A program made the translations under genes and the position numbers. A stretch of DNA of 64,000 nucleotides from Thalassobius sp034670005. Lineage in GTDB: Bacteria > Pseudomonadota > Alphaproteobacteria > Rhodobacterales > Rhodobacteraceae. A model generated the notes under the pieces. That model ran no database searches, was not told where the DNA came from, and was given only the letters and a program-made list of their open reading frames with translations. The stretch is taken from assembly GCF_034670005.1 (NCBI RefSeq), contig NZ_JAXMOH010000003.1:1-64000 (forward strand), given 5' to 3'. Positions within the stretch are counted from its first letter, which is position 1, and the number at the start of each line of letters is the position of its first letter. This document shows, piece by piece, positions 36,157-45,053 of the stretch.

Positions 36157-36181
36157 CTGTGCGCACCTGCGGTGCGCACAG
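36157..36181. repeat. Perfect 11-bp inverted repeat after the permease gene
   Basis: CTGTGCGCACC and GGTGCGCACAG flank TGC, 19 bases after the permease stop. No T run follows directly. A further GC-rich, partly palindromic stretch continues to about 36230, so this may be another extragenic repeat rather than a simple terminator. Confidence 0.6.
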
Positions 36182-36237
36182 CGGGCGCTTTGCTCTTGGG
36201 GCGAAGCAGAGGGGGCGCGGTCCCCAGGGGATTTGTC

Positions 36238-36274
36238 AAAAAGAAGAAGATGGGGCGGCTGTGACACCGCCCCA
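36238..36274 (-). terminator. Terminator of the PhoD-like gene
   Basis: TGGGGCGG and CCGCCCCA form an 8-bp stem. On the minus strand it is followed by TCTTCTTCTTTTT (A-rich plus strand 36238-36250). It lies just after the gene's stop at 36284. Confidence 0.8.
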
Positions 36275-36283
36275 CTTTTACGG

Positions 36284-37852
36284 TCAGAGCGACAGGCCTT
36301 TTGGGTCCAGCGTAATGGACCACAGTTTACTGTTGCCGCGATCCATCAGCCGAACCGTCATTTGCTGGCTTTGCCCGTCGATATCGACGAGGCCAAAGAA
36401 TTGCAGCCCCATTGACGGTGGCAGGTTGGCCCCTTGTTCGGCCGTCGGGGCTTTGACGAATTCGACCTTGGGGCCGAAGGTCATGTCCATGTCATTGGGA
36501 CCGAACGTGCCGGCGTGGAGCGGACCAGAAACGAATTCCCAGAACGGATCGAAATCCTGAATCTGGGCGCGGTCGGGGCTGTAATGATGTGCAGCGGTGT
36601 AATGCACGTCGGCGGTGAGCCAGACCGTGTTGTCGATACCGGCGGTCTTGATGAAGCGCAAGAGATCCGCGATTTCCAGTTCGCGGCCCTTCGGTGCGCC
36701 GTGATCGCCATTGGCGACACCTTCAGTACCGGCCTGTTCCTTCCAGTTGTCCCAGACGATGAGGCCAAGCGGCATGTCGCAGGCGATCACTTTCCAGGTT
36801 GCCCGGGAAGCGGCGAGTTCGCGCTTCAGCCAGGCCAGCTGTTCGGCGCCCAGCACGCGGGCCTCATCGGAAAGCTCGGTTTCCATCGAATCGTGGTTCG
36901 GGCCGCGATAGCTGCGCAGGTCGAGGAAGAACACGTCCAGCATCGGACCATAGGGGATCTTGCGATAGACCCGGCCCGGTTCGGCCGGGCTGTAGCTGAT
37001 CGGTGTCATTTCGTGGAAGGCGCGGGCAGATCGTGCGGCCAGCAGTTGGACCGATTTTTCGGAATAGCGGTCGTCGGCGGTCAGGTCCTTGGAGGCCGAC
37101 CAGTTGTTCACCACTTCGTGGTCGTCCCACTGGAAAAAGGTCGGGCAGATCGCGTTCAGCGCCCGGACATGGTCGTCCATCATGTTGTATTTCCACTGGC
37201 CGCGATATTCGTCCAGGGTTTCGGCCACTTTGCGTTTTTCGTCGATCAGCACGGTGTTTTTCCAGGTGCTGCCGTCTTTTAGCTCCACCTCATCCTGCAT
37301 CGCGCCGTCGGCATAGATCGTGTCGCCGGAATGGAGAAAGAAATCGGGCTGATGCTGAGCGATGGTGGCATAGGTGCGCATGCCTTCGTCATCAATGCCC
37401 CAGCCCTGACCGGCCGTGTCGCCCGACCAGGCAAACCGGATCGAGCGGCGCCCGGCGGGGGCGGTTTTGAACCGGCCCATGATCGGGTCCGAGGTCGCGT
37501 TGAGATCATGCAGGTCGGCGGCGGTGAACCGGTAGAAGATGTCCTGATCGGCGGGCAGGCCGCCAACCATACGCTTGACCGCCAAATCGCTTTGCGGCAG
37601 CGCGTCGAGGCTGGCCAGTTTGCGGGCATCGGCGAAGCTTTCGGTGGTGGCGATTTCCATCGTCACCTTTGCCGGGCGGTCGGTGCGGGTCCAGATCATG
37701 CCAGACGATGTGCTGACATCGCCGGATTGGACCCCGTGAGTGAAGACGGGGCGGGCATTGGCGCGGCTGAGCGACGGCATTGCCAGCGATGCGGCAAAGG
37801 CGGTGCCGCCTGCCAGAACGGTACGGCGGCTGGGTCTTAGGAGTTTGGTCAT
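36284..37852 (-). CDS. phoD: PhoD-like alkaline phosphatase/phosphodiesterase
   Basis: 522 residues. The N terminus carries a Tat signal (SRRTVLAGGTAFAASLAMP), so it is exported folded. The N-terminal fibronectin-like domain (THGVQSGDVSTSSGMIWTRTD) is followed by the calcineurin-like catalytic domain: SGDTIYADG, QWDDHEVVNNW, SMETELSDEARVLGAEQLAWL and TADVHYTAAHHY, supplying Asp/His metal ligands. Enzymes of this family release phosphate from phosphomono- and diesters using Ca2+ and Fe3+. I did not find a convincing Pho box in the 236 bases upstream. Confidence 0.92.
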   Translation of the reverse strand: MTKLLRPSRRTVLAGGTAFAASLAMPSLSRANARPVFTHGVQSGDVSTSSGMIWTRTDRPAKVTMEIATTESFADARKLASLDALPQSDLAVKRMVGGLPADQDIFYRFTAADLHDLNATSDPIMGRFKTAPAGRRSIRFAWSGDTAGQGWGIDDEGMRTYATIAQHQPDFFLHSGDTIYADGAMQDEVELKDGSTWKNTVLIDEKRKVAETLDEYRGQWKYNMMDDHVRALNAICPTFFQWDDHEVVNNWSASKDLTADDRYSEKSVQLLAARSARAFHEMTPISYSPAEPGRVYRKIPYGPMLDVFFLDLRSYRGPNHDSMETELSDEARVLGAEQLAWLKRELAASRATWKVIACDMPLGLIVWDNWKEQAGTEGVANGDHGAPKGRELEIADLLRFIKTAGIDNTVWLTADVHYTAAHHYSPDRAQIQDFDPFWEFVSGPLHAGTFGPNDMDMTFGPKVEFVKAPTAEQGANLPPSMGLQFFGLVDIDGQSQQMTVRLMDRGNSKLWSITLDPKGLSL

Positions 37853-38023
37853 GTTGGTTGATCCTTGTGCGTTTCCCGGGTGTCCGAGACGTGTTGAACG
37901 CGCAAAGAGAAGGCCAGTTGTGTAAACGGGGGCTGACCGGATGGTAAAAATTTGCGGAAGGTTTTGTGACGCCCATTGGTGTGAAGACCGATGGCGGGAA
38001 TGGAGGGTCTTTGTGGAACGATG

Positions 38024-38056
38024 AAAAGCCGGGCGGTTCGATCCTGCCCGGCCTTT
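38024..38056 (-). terminator. Terminator of ilvE
   Basis: GCCGGGC and GCCCGGC pair across an 11-base loop, flanked by AAAA and CTTTA, so that TTTT follows the stem on the minus strand. It lies about 30 bases after the stop at 38089. Confidence 0.82.
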
Positions 38057-38088
38057 AGGATATTTCGAGACGTCCGATCAGGTGAGGA

Positions 38089-38955
38089 TCAACTGCGCAC
38101 CATTTTTTCATAGCTTTCCGAAATGTCGCGGGTCAGTGCGCCGACTTCGAACCTGTAATCGCCGATTTGGCCGACGGGCGTGACTTCGGCGGCGGTGCCG
38201 GTCAGCCAGCATTGTTCGAAGCTTTCCAGCTCTTCGGGCATGATATGGCGCTCGGTCACCGTGATGCCGCGTTCTTTCAACATGCCAATCACGGTCTGAC
38301 GTGTGATGCCGTTGAGGAAACAGTCCGGTTTCGGGGTGTGCACTTCGCCGTTCTTGACGAAGAAGATATTGGCGCCGGTCGCTTCGGCCACATAACCGCG
38401 GTAATCGAACATCATCGCGTCGGAACACCCTTTGTCCTCGGCGGCATGTTTCGACATGGTGCAGATCATGTAAAGCCCGGCAGCCTTGGCTTCGCAGGGG
38501 ATGGTGGCCGGGTCGGGACGGCGCCACTTGGCGATGTCCAGTTTCGCACCCTTCATCTTGGCGTCGCCATAATAATTGCCCCATTCCCAGGCCGCGACGG
38601 CGACCTGAACCGGGTTGTTGCGGGAAGCTACCCCCATGTCTTCGCCCGCCCCGCGCCATGCAATGGCCCGGACATAGGCGTCGGTCCAGCCATTGGCGGC
38701 CAAAACGTCGTATTTTGCCTTTTCCAGATCTTCCACCGCATAGGGCACTTCGAAATCCAGCAGGTTGGCGGAATTTCGCAGCCGTTGGGAATGTTCGACG
38801 CTTTTGAAGATCTTGCCGTTATAGCAGCGTTCGCCCTCGAATACCGAAGAGGCGTAATGCAGGGCATGGGTCAGCACGTGGACCTTGGCATCGCGCCAGT
38901 CCACCAGTTTGCCGTTCATCCAGATTTTACCGTCGCGATCATCGTATCCGGCCAT
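38089..38955 (-). CDS. ilvE: Branched-chain amino acid aminotransferase
   Basis: 288 residues from ATG 38955. A fold-type IV PLP enzyme that makes or degrades Leu, Ile and Val with 2-oxoglutarate. LTHALHYASSVFEGERCYNG is the N-terminal signature. The PLP Lys is in CEAKAAGLYMIC, followed by YVAEATGANIFFVKNG and FLNGITRQTVIGML. The length is typical of the short bacterial class. It is divergent from petP across 173 bases. Confidence 0.93.
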   Translation of the reverse strand: MAGYDDRDGKIWMNGKLVDWRDAKVHVLTHALHYASSVFEGERCYNGKIFKSVEHSQRLRNSANLLDFEVPYAVEDLEKAKYDVLAANGWTDAYVRAIAWRGAGEDMGVASRNNPVQVAVAAWEWGNYYGDAKMKGAKLDIAKWRRPDPATIPCEAKAAGLYMICTMSKHAAEDKGCSDAMMFDYRGYVAEATGANIFFVKNGEVHTPKPDCFLNGITRQTVIGMLKERGITVTERHIMPEELESFEQCWLTGTAAEVTPVGQIGDYRFEVGALTRDISESYEKMVRS

Positions 38956-39063
38956 GTCCCGTCCTCCTGCGCCTGCGCGCCTTTGCATATGTTGCGCGGA
39001 TTTAGTCCGAAACGGACACATTCTTGCGCCAAAACTGCGATTCGGTACCAAGTTGATCTTGGA

Positions 39064-39082
39064 AAGTCAATAAGACTGACTT
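39064..39082. promoter_or_regulatory. Inverted repeat in the ilvE-petP divergent promoter
   Basis: AAGTCA and TGACTT are separated by seven bases, a 19-base dyad of the size MarR proteins bind. It lies 47 bases before the petP start. Autoregulation is inferred. Confidence 0.45.
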
Positions 39083-39128
39083 AAGCTGCCTCTATTGCGG
39101 GCATATTGATGATTTCCGGGGGAAATTT

Positions 39129-39626
39129 ATGGCGGATGTGACGACGGGCGAAAAATTGCTTTTTCTGACCGACGAACAATTGCGGCAGGGAATCGAGGCG
39201 ATGTTTTTCGCCTATCGCGGTTTTACCGCGGACCCTGATCGCATTCTGGCCGGCATGGCTTATGGTCGTGCGCATCACCGGGCGATCCATTTCATCAACC
39301 GCGCCCCGGGGACCACGGTCAACAATCTGCTGGTGCTGCTGGGGGTAACCAAACAATCGCTGAACCGCGTCTTGCGCACCTTGATCGAGGACGGTCTGGT
39401 GGAAAGCCGTGTCGGCATGGCCGACAAACGCGAACGCCACCTGTACCTAACGGAGGCGGGGCAAGAGCTGGAACGTAAACTGTCTGATGCGCAGCGCGCC
39501 CGTATGCGCGCCGCTTACCGCGCGGCAGGGCCACAGGCAGTGGCCGGGTTCCGGCAGGTTCTCGAAGCGATGATGGATACCGAGATGCGCCGCAAATACC
39601 ATGCCCTCAAGGAGAACGGCGCATGA
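39129..39626 (+). CDS. petP: MarR-family regulator PetP
   Basis: 165 residues. A MarR-type winged helix is seen in TTVNNLLVLLGVTKQSLNRVLRTLIEDGLV followed by the wing DKRERHLYLTEAG. The pairing with an OmpR-type regulator by an ATGA overlap is that of Rhodobacter capsulatus petP-petR, genes found to be needed for cytochrome bc1 expression and growth. The bc1 genes are not in this window. An inverted repeat just upstream may be its own operator. Confidence 0.88.
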   Translation: MADVTTGEKLLFLTDEQLRQGIEAMFFAYRGFTADPDRILAGMAYGRAHHRAIHFINRAPGTTVNNLLVLLGVTKQSLNRVLRTLIEDGLVESRVGMADKRERHLYLTEAGQELERKLSDAQRARMRAAYRAAGPQAVAGFRQVLEAMMDTEMRRKYHALKENGA

Positions 39627-40324
39627 GTGATGTAGATGCTCATCTGCTGATCGTTGACGATGATGAGCGTATTCGCGGCTTGTTACAAAAATTCCTGATC
39701 CGTAACGGGTTCCTGGTGTCGGCGGCACGCGATGCGGCACATGCGCGCCGGTTATTAGCGGGCCTGGATTTCGATCTGATCGTGCTGGATGTAATGATGC
39801 CGGGCGAGGACGGTATCAGCCTGACCCGGGATCTGCGCCAGACGATCACCACACCGATTCTGCTGCTGACTGCCAAGGGCGAAACCGAAGACCGGATATC
39901 GGGATTGGAAGTCGGCGCGGATGATTACTTGTCCAAACCGTTCGAACCCAAGGAATTGTTGCTGCGGATCAATGCGATCCTGCGGCGGATGCCAGCGTTG
40001 ACCCCCGAAGATACAGCGCCGAAGGTTCTGTCGCTGGGGCCGATCCGTTACGATGTCGACCGGGGCGAACTGTGGCGTGACAATGAATTGGTGCGGTTGA
40101 CCGCCACCGAAAACCAGCTGATGAAAATCTTTGCCGCCCGGCCCGGCGAAGCGATCAGCCGGGCCAATCTGGTCGAAGACCTGGGTCGCGATCACGGGCA
40201 GGCCCAGGAACGTGCGGTAGATGTTCAGATCACGCGGCTGCGGCGCAAAATTGAACACGACCCGAAACAGCCGCGTTATCTGCAAACCGTGAGGGGAGCG
40301 GGATACATGTTGGCACCCGATTGA
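39623..40324 (+). CDS. petR: OmpR-family response regulator PetR
   Basis: 233 residues. The receiver has the acidic pair in LLIVDDDERIRG, the phosphate-accepting Asp in LIVLDVMMPGEDG, and the switch Thr and Lys in LLLTAKG and YLSKPFEPKEL. The C-terminal winged helix includes TATENQLMKIFAARPGE and ERAVDVQITRLRRKIE. Its start overlaps the petP stop. No histidine kinase is next to it, so its phosphodonor is elsewhere or it works unphosphorylated. Confidence 0.9.
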   Translation: MSDVDAHLLIVDDDERIRGLLQKFLIRNGFLVSAARDAAHARRLLAGLDFDLIVLDVMMPGEDGISLTRDLRQTITTPILLLTAKGETEDRISGLEVGADDYLSKPFEPKELLLRINAILRRMPALTPEDTAPKVLSLGPIRYDVDRGELWRDNELVRLTATENQLMKIFAARPGEAISRANLVEDLGRDHGQAQERAVDVQITRLRRKIEHDPKQPRYLQTVRGAGYMLAPD

Positions 40325-40469
40325 CTTGTATTGGATTGCGCCGGTCCTTCAGTCGCGGGGAATTTTCTTTGTTCGCCTGAATAACCCCTTGTTTTTGGGA
40401 GAATTGTGTTAGGTTCCGCCCGCACAAGTTGGTCGATACAAGAATCAACAAGGGACAAGGAGAACAACA

Positions 40470-40967
40470 ATGAAATTATTTAAGACCTTTTCGGCAATGG
40501 CTTTCGCGGTTGCGTTGACCGCCCCGTCGGTGGCGCCAGCTGCCGATCTGGAATATTGGGGCGAAGCCGGTGGCTGGGATGTCATGGTCGACCCGACGCT
40601 TGGCTATGGTTGCCTGATTCAGGCGGAATACAATAACGGTGTTCTGGTGCGGATCGGGTTCGATCTGAACGAAGGGGCCGCCTACCTGACCGCCTTTCAC
40701 GACAATTGGGGTGATATCGAAGAAGGGGGGCAATATGACATCTCCTTCGACGTTGACGGTCAGACCTATCACGGCGTGGCAAAGGGTATCTATCTGAACG
40801 GTGTTCCGGGGGCTGATATCTATTTCGACAGCGAAGATTTCCTTTGGGATTTGGCTTCGAAATACACGCTGACACTGTATAACGATTACGGTGAGGTCAT
40901 GACGATCGACCTTGATGGGTCCATGACTGCACTGGAAGAGGCGATAGCCTGTCAGGATTCGCAATAA
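40470..40967 (+). CDS. Small exported protein of unknown function
   Basis: 165 residues from ATG 40470, with AAGGAG ten bases before. A signal peptide ends VAPAADL about residue 25. The mature part is acidic and rich in Gly, Asp, Tyr and Trp: LEYWGEAGGWDVMVDPTLGYGC, YLTAFHDNWGDIEEGG, DISFDVDGQTYHGVAKG and a Cys near the C terminus (EAIACQD), so one disulfide is possible. Strand-rich, with no family I recognise. Its own promoter region (about 145 bases) and good ribosome site suggest it is a real, separately expressed periplasmic protein. Confidence 0.8.
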   Translation: MKLFKTFSAMAFAVALTAPSVAPAADLEYWGEAGGWDVMVDPTLGYGCLIQAEYNNGVLVRIGFDLNEGAAYLTAFHDNWGDIEEGGQYDISFDVDGQTYHGVAKGIYLNGVPGADIYFDSEDFLWDLASKYTLTLYNDYGEVMTIDLDGSMTALEEAIACQDSQ

Positions 40968-41005
40968 CGCCGAACCGGCTTCCGGATCACGACAAGGGGG
41001 GGGAT

Positions 41006-41935
41006 ATGACGACTGCCTTCTATACGCATTCGGACTGTTTGAATCATCAGACCCCAACCGGCCATCCAGAACAGGTTGGCCGGCTGCAATCCGTGACAGA
41101 GGCCTTGCAGGGTTTCGATGCGCTGGACCGGCGCGACGCGCCGCTTGCACCGGACCGGCTGATCGGTCTGTGTCATCCGCAAAGCTATATTGACAGAATC
41201 GCAGCGGCTGAACCGCAGCAGGGCTGTATCGCGCTGGATGAAGACACCTTCATGTCACCGGGATCATTGCAGGCCGCGCGCCGCGCGGTTGGCGGTGCTT
41301 GCGCTGCCGTCGATGCGGTAATGACCGGCGAGGTGGCCAATGCCTTTGTCGCCTGCCGCCCGCCCGGCCATCATGCCGAACGTGAAACTCCGATGGGATT
41401 CTGCCTGTTCGGAAACATCGCCATCGCCGCGAAACATGCGATCATGGCGCATGGGTTGACCCGGGTGGTGATCGTGGATTTCGACGTGCATCATGGCAAT
41501 GGCACGCAGGAATTATTGTGGACCGAAGACAAGGTGTTGTTCTTTTCCTCGCATCAATCGCCGCTCTGGCCCGGCACCGGAACCGAATCCGAACGCGGTA
41601 AATTCGACCAGATCGTCAACCTTCCCTTGGCACCGCAAACCGGCAGCCTGGAAATGCGCAACACTTATGTGCGTCAAGTCTTTCCGATGATCGAGGCATA
41701 TAAGCCTGAACTGATCCTGATTTCCGCCGGGTTCGACGCGCACAGGGCAGATCCGCTGGCGCAACTGGAATGGGAAGTGGACGATTATACCTGGATCACC
41801 GAACATCTCTGCGATCTGGCGTCGAGACATTGCGCGGGTCGCGTTGTCTCGACTTTGGAGGGCGGATATGATCTGACGGCGCTGGCGGCTTCGGCCGCCG
41901 CACATGTTCAGGTTTTGATGGAGAAGGGCGCATGA
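41006..41935 (+). CDS. Histone-deacetylase-family amidohydrolase
   Basis: 309 residues. A class II HDAC/acetylpolyamine-amidohydrolase fold: TPTGHPEQVGRLQSV, RPPGHHAERETPMGFCLFGN with the catalytic His pair, VIVDFDVHHGNGTQELL with zinc ligands, ISAGFDAHRADPLAQLEW with the third ligand, and the C-terminal STLEGGYDLTALAASAAAH. In bacteria such enzymes deacetylate acetylated polyamines or lysines. It overlaps xseB by an ATGA and heads a row conserved in alphaproteobacteria. Confidence 0.92.
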   Translation: MTTAFYTHSDCLNHQTPTGHPEQVGRLQSVTEALQGFDALDRRDAPLAPDRLIGLCHPQSYIDRIAAAEPQQGCIALDEDTFMSPGSLQAARRAVGGACAAVDAVMTGEVANAFVACRPPGHHAERETPMGFCLFGNIAIAAKHAIMAHGLTRVVIVDFDVHHGNGTQELLWTEDKVLFFSSHQSPLWPGTGTESERGKFDQIVNLPLAPQTGSLEMRNTYVRQVFPMIEAYKPELILISAGFDAHRADPLAQLEWEVDDYTWITEHLCDLASRHCAGRVVSTLEGGYDLTALAASAAAHVQVLMEKGA

Positions 41936-42174
41936 GCGATAAGCCGGTCAGCGAAATGAGCTTCGAAGACGCGATGAAAGAGCTGGAACAGGTTGTGGGT
42001 CAGCTGGAACGCGGCGACGTGGCGCTGGAAGATTCCATCAAGCTGTACGAACGCGGTGCCGAGCTAAAGAAGCGCTGCGAAACCAAGCTCAAGGAAGCCG
42101 AAGAAAAAGTTGCCGCGATCACCCTCGACGGGGATGGCAACCCAACGGGATTGAAGCCGGTCGAAGGTTTGTAA
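41932..42174 (+). CDS. xseB: Exodeoxyribonuclease VII small subunit
   Basis: 80 residues. SFEDAMKELEQVVGQLERGD and LEDSIKLYERGAELKKRC are the helical hairpin by which XseB subunits wrap XseA in the single-strand DNA exonuclease. Length is normal. It overlaps the HDAC-like gene by four bases and abuts ispA with no gap. Confidence 0.95.
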   Translation: MSDKPVSEMSFEDAMKELEQVVGQLERGDVALEDSIKLYERGAELKKRCETKLKEAEEKVAAITLDGDGNPTGLKPVEGL

Positions 42175-43044
42175 GTGTTCGAAACCCGCTTGAAAGACGC
42201 CGCACAGCAGGTGCAGGCGCATCTGGATGCCGTAATTGCGCCGATGGGCGATCTGCCCGTGGTCGAGGCGATGCGCTACGCCAGCACCGGCGGCAAACGG
42301 TTGCGTGCTTTTCTGGTGCTGGAAACCGCGCGGCTGCACGGGATCGCGCCGCAACAGGCGCTTTGGCCCGCCGCGGCAGTCGAGGCGCTGCATGCCTACA
42401 GCCTGGTGCATGATGATCTGCCCTGCATGGATGATGACGATTTGCGCCGCGGAATGCCCACGGTGCATATCCAGTGGGATCAGGCCACCGCCGTACTGGC
42501 CGGGGATGCGCTGCAAACGCTGGCCTTTGAATTGCTGTCCCGGGCTGAAACATCGCCCGACGCCGCCATTCGATGCGATCTGGTGCTGGGGATGGCCCGG
42601 GCCGTCGGCGCGCGCGGCATGGTTCTGGGTCAGGCGCTTGATATCGCCGCGGAAACCGCGCCGGACCCGCTGACGCTGGACCAGATAACCGAATTGCAGG
42701 CGGGTAAGACCGGGGCGCTGATCGAATGGTCTGCCGCTGCGGGGCCGATCCTGGCTGGGGCCGATACGGCACCGTTGCGGGCCTATGCGCAGGCGCTGGG
42801 CCTTGCTTTTCAGATTGCCGATGACATCTTGGATGTAACAGGTGACGAAAAAACTGCCGGAAAACGGCTGCAGAAGGACGAAAAGGCAGGCAAGGCGACC
42901 TTTGTGTCGTTGCTGGGATTGGACGGTGCGCGCGCCCGCGCCGCCGAACTGATTGAGCAGGCCCATGCGGCGCTTGACACCTATGGTGACGACGCCGAAT
43001 GCTTGCGGGATGCCGCCCGTTTCGTTATTGCGCGGCAAAGCTAA
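42175..43044 (+). CDS. ispA: Farnesyl diphosphate synthase
   Basis: 289 residues starting at GTG 42175, directly after the xseB stop. It condenses dimethylallyl and isopentenyl diphosphates. The first Asp-rich motif is LVHDDLPCMDDDDLRRG, the second is QIADDILDVTGDE, and GGKRLRAFLVL carries the diphosphate-binding Lys/Arg. Translational coupling with xseB is likely because of the GTG start and the missing gap. It supplies dxs-derived isoprenoids to quinones and undecaprenyl carriers. Confidence 0.94.
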   Translation: MFETRLKDAAQQVQAHLDAVIAPMGDLPVVEAMRYASTGGKRLRAFLVLETARLHGIAPQQALWPAAAVEALHAYSLVHDDLPCMDDDDLRRGMPTVHIQWDQATAVLAGDALQTLAFELLSRAETSPDAAIRCDLVLGMARAVGARGMVLGQALDIAAETAPDPLTLDQITELQAGKTGALIEWSAAAGPILAGADTAPLRAYAQALGLAFQIADDILDVTGDEKTAGKRLQKDEKAGKATFVSLLGLDGARARAAELIEQAHAALDTYGDDAECLRDAARFVIARQS

Positions 43045-43062
43045 ACTCCCCGGAGGGGGCCA

Positions 43063-44991
43063 ATGCCAGACAGATCCAAAACGCCGTTGCTTGATGATGT
43101 CCACCAGCCGTCCGACCTGAAACGGCTGAACGACACCCAACTGCGCCAGCTTGCCGACGAATTGCGCACCGAAACCATCAGTGCGGTGTCGGAAACCGGC
43201 GGCCATCTGGGCGCGGGTCTTGGCGTGGTCGAATTGACCGTTGCATTGCACGCGGTGTTTGACACGCCGCGCGATAAACTGATCTGGGATGTCAGCCATC
43301 AAAGCTATCCGCATAAAATCCTGACCGGACGGCGCGATCGCATCCGCACCCTGCGCCAAGAAGGTGGATTGTCGGGATTCACCAAACGCAGCGAAAGCCC
43401 CTATGACCCGTTCGGCGCGGCGCATTCGTCGACCTCGATTTCCGCCGCTTTGGGGTTTGCCGTGGCGCGTGATCTCGGCGGGAACGCCGAAGGCGGGTTG
43501 GGTGACGCCATCGCGGTGATCGGCGACGGATCAATGAGCGCGGGCATGGCGTTCGAAGCGATGAACAATGCCGGTCACCTGAAAAAGCGGCTTTTCGTGA
43601 TCCTGAACGACAATGACATGTCGATTGCGCCGCCGGTGGGCGCATTGTCGAATTACCTCAATCGGCTGTATTCAGGCGAACCGTTTCAGGACTTCAAGGC
43701 CGCCGCCAAGGGCGCCGTTAGCCTGCTGCCCGAACCGTTCCGCGAAGGCGCGAAACGGGCCAAGGAAATGCTCAAAGGCATGACCATCGGCGGCACGTTG
43801 TTCGAAGAACTGGGCTTTACCTATATCGGCCCAATAGACGGCCACGACATGGCTCAGCTTCTGCCGGTGCTGCGCACGGTCAAGGCGCGGGCCACCGGAC
43901 CGGTGCTGATCCATGTTCAGACCAAGAAGGGCAAAGGTTACCCGCCCGCAGAACGCGCCCGTGATCGTGGGCATGCCACCGCCAAATTTGACGTTCTGAC
44001 CGGCGAACAGAAAAAAGCCCCCTCGAACGCCCCCAGCTACACAAGCGTCTTTGGCAAGGCGTTGCTGGACGAAGCGGCGCGCGATGACAAGATCGTCGCA
44101 GTGACCGCCGCGATGCCCGACGGGACTGGTCTGAACCTGTTTGCCGAACGGTATCCCAGCCGCTGTTTCGATGTCGGTATCGCCGAGCAGCATGGCGTGA
44201 CCTTTTCCGCGGCTCTGGCTGCGGGCGGGCTGAAACCGTTCTGCGCGATGTATTCCACGTTCTTGCAGCGCGGCTATGATCAGGTGGTGCATGATGTCGC
44301 CATTCAACGCCTGCCGGTGCGCTTTGCCATCGACCGCGCCGGACTGGTTGGTGCCGACGGGGCAACCCATGCAGGTAGTTTCGACACCGCCTTCATGGCC
44401 AATCTGCCCGGCATGGTGGTGATGGCCGCCGCTGATGAGGCCGAACTGGTCGATATGGTCGCCACTGCCGCGGCGCATGATGACGGACCGATCGCTTTCC
44501 GCTATCCGCGCGGAGAAGGGGTCGGGGTCGACCTGCCCGAACGCGGCACGCCGTTGCAGATCGGCAAGGGCCGGATGATCCAGAAGGGCGGCCGGGTCGC
44601 GATCCTGTCTTTCGGCACAAGGTTGCAGGAAGTGATGAAAGCCAGCGAAAATCTGGCTGCCAAAGGGATCCGGCCGACCGTGGCCGATGCCCGTTTCGCA
44701 AAACCACTGGACGAGGACCTGATCCTGACTTTGGCGCAGGATCACGAAGCGCTGATCACGATCGAAGAAGGTGCCATTGGCGGTTTTGGCAGCCATGTCG
44801 CCCAATTCTTGGCCGAAAATGGTGTTTTCGACAGTGGTTTGCGGTTCAGGTCGATGGTTCTGCCCGATATTTTCATTGATCAGGCGTCGCCTGCGGCAAT
44901 GTATGACGTCGCGGGCTTGAATGCGTCCGATATCGAAACGAAAGTCCTCGAAGCGCTCGGAATTGCCACGATCAGAGAAAAAAGGGCATGA
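43063..44991 (+). CDS. dxs: 1-deoxy-D-xylulose-5-phosphate synthase
   Basis: 642 residues. The thiamine-diphosphate enzyme that joins pyruvate and glyceraldehyde 3-phosphate, first step of the MEP isoprenoid pathway. SHQSYPHKILTGRRD, the ThDP motif GDGSMSAGMAFEAMNNAG ending NDNDMSIAPPVGALS, GIAEQHGVTFSAALAAGG and CAMYSTFLQRGYDQVVHDVA are all present. GGAGG lies ahead of the ATG. It is in one row with ispA, so two isoprenoid steps are probably co-transcribed. Confidence 0.98.
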   Translation: MPDRSKTPLLDDVHQPSDLKRLNDTQLRQLADELRTETISAVSETGGHLGAGLGVVELTVALHAVFDTPRDKLIWDVSHQSYPHKILTGRRDRIRTLRQEGGLSGFTKRSESPYDPFGAAHSSTSISAALGFAVARDLGGNAEGGLGDAIAVIGDGSMSAGMAFEAMNNAGHLKKRLFVILNDNDMSIAPPVGALSNYLNRLYSGEPFQDFKAAAKGAVSLLPEPFREGAKRAKEMLKGMTIGGTLFEELGFTYIGPIDGHDMAQLLPVLRTVKARATGPVLIHVQTKKGKGYPPAERARDRGHATAKFDVLTGEQKKAPSNAPSYTSVFGKALLDEAARDDKIVAVTAAMPDGTGLNLFAERYPSRCFDVGIAEQHGVTFSAALAAGGLKPFCAMYSTFLQRGYDQVVHDVAIQRLPVRFAIDRAGLVGADGATHAGSFDTAFMANLPGMVVMAAADEAELVDMVATAAAHDDGPIAFRYPRGEGVGVDLPERGTPLQIGKGRMIQKGGRVAILSFGTRLQEVMKASENLAAKGIRPTVADARFAKPLDEDLILTLAQDHEALITIEEGAIGGFGSHVAQFLAENGVFDSGLRFRSMVLPDIFIDQASPAAMYDVAGLNASDIETKVLEALGIATIREKRA

Positions 44992-45053
44992 AACGCCCGA
45001 TCGTTCTGCCGCTTGACCTGACGCTGGTTGCTATCGGGCCGCAATAATCAGGG

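Noticed and set aside
37853..38088. Pho box upstream of the PhoD-like gene
   Set aside because: No pair of CTGTCAT-like half sites with the right spacing was found on the coding strand.
44992..45053. Terminator between dxs and the YeeZ-like gene
   Set aside because: ACCTGAC and GTCAGGT can pair, but the loop would be about 30 bases, too long to claim.
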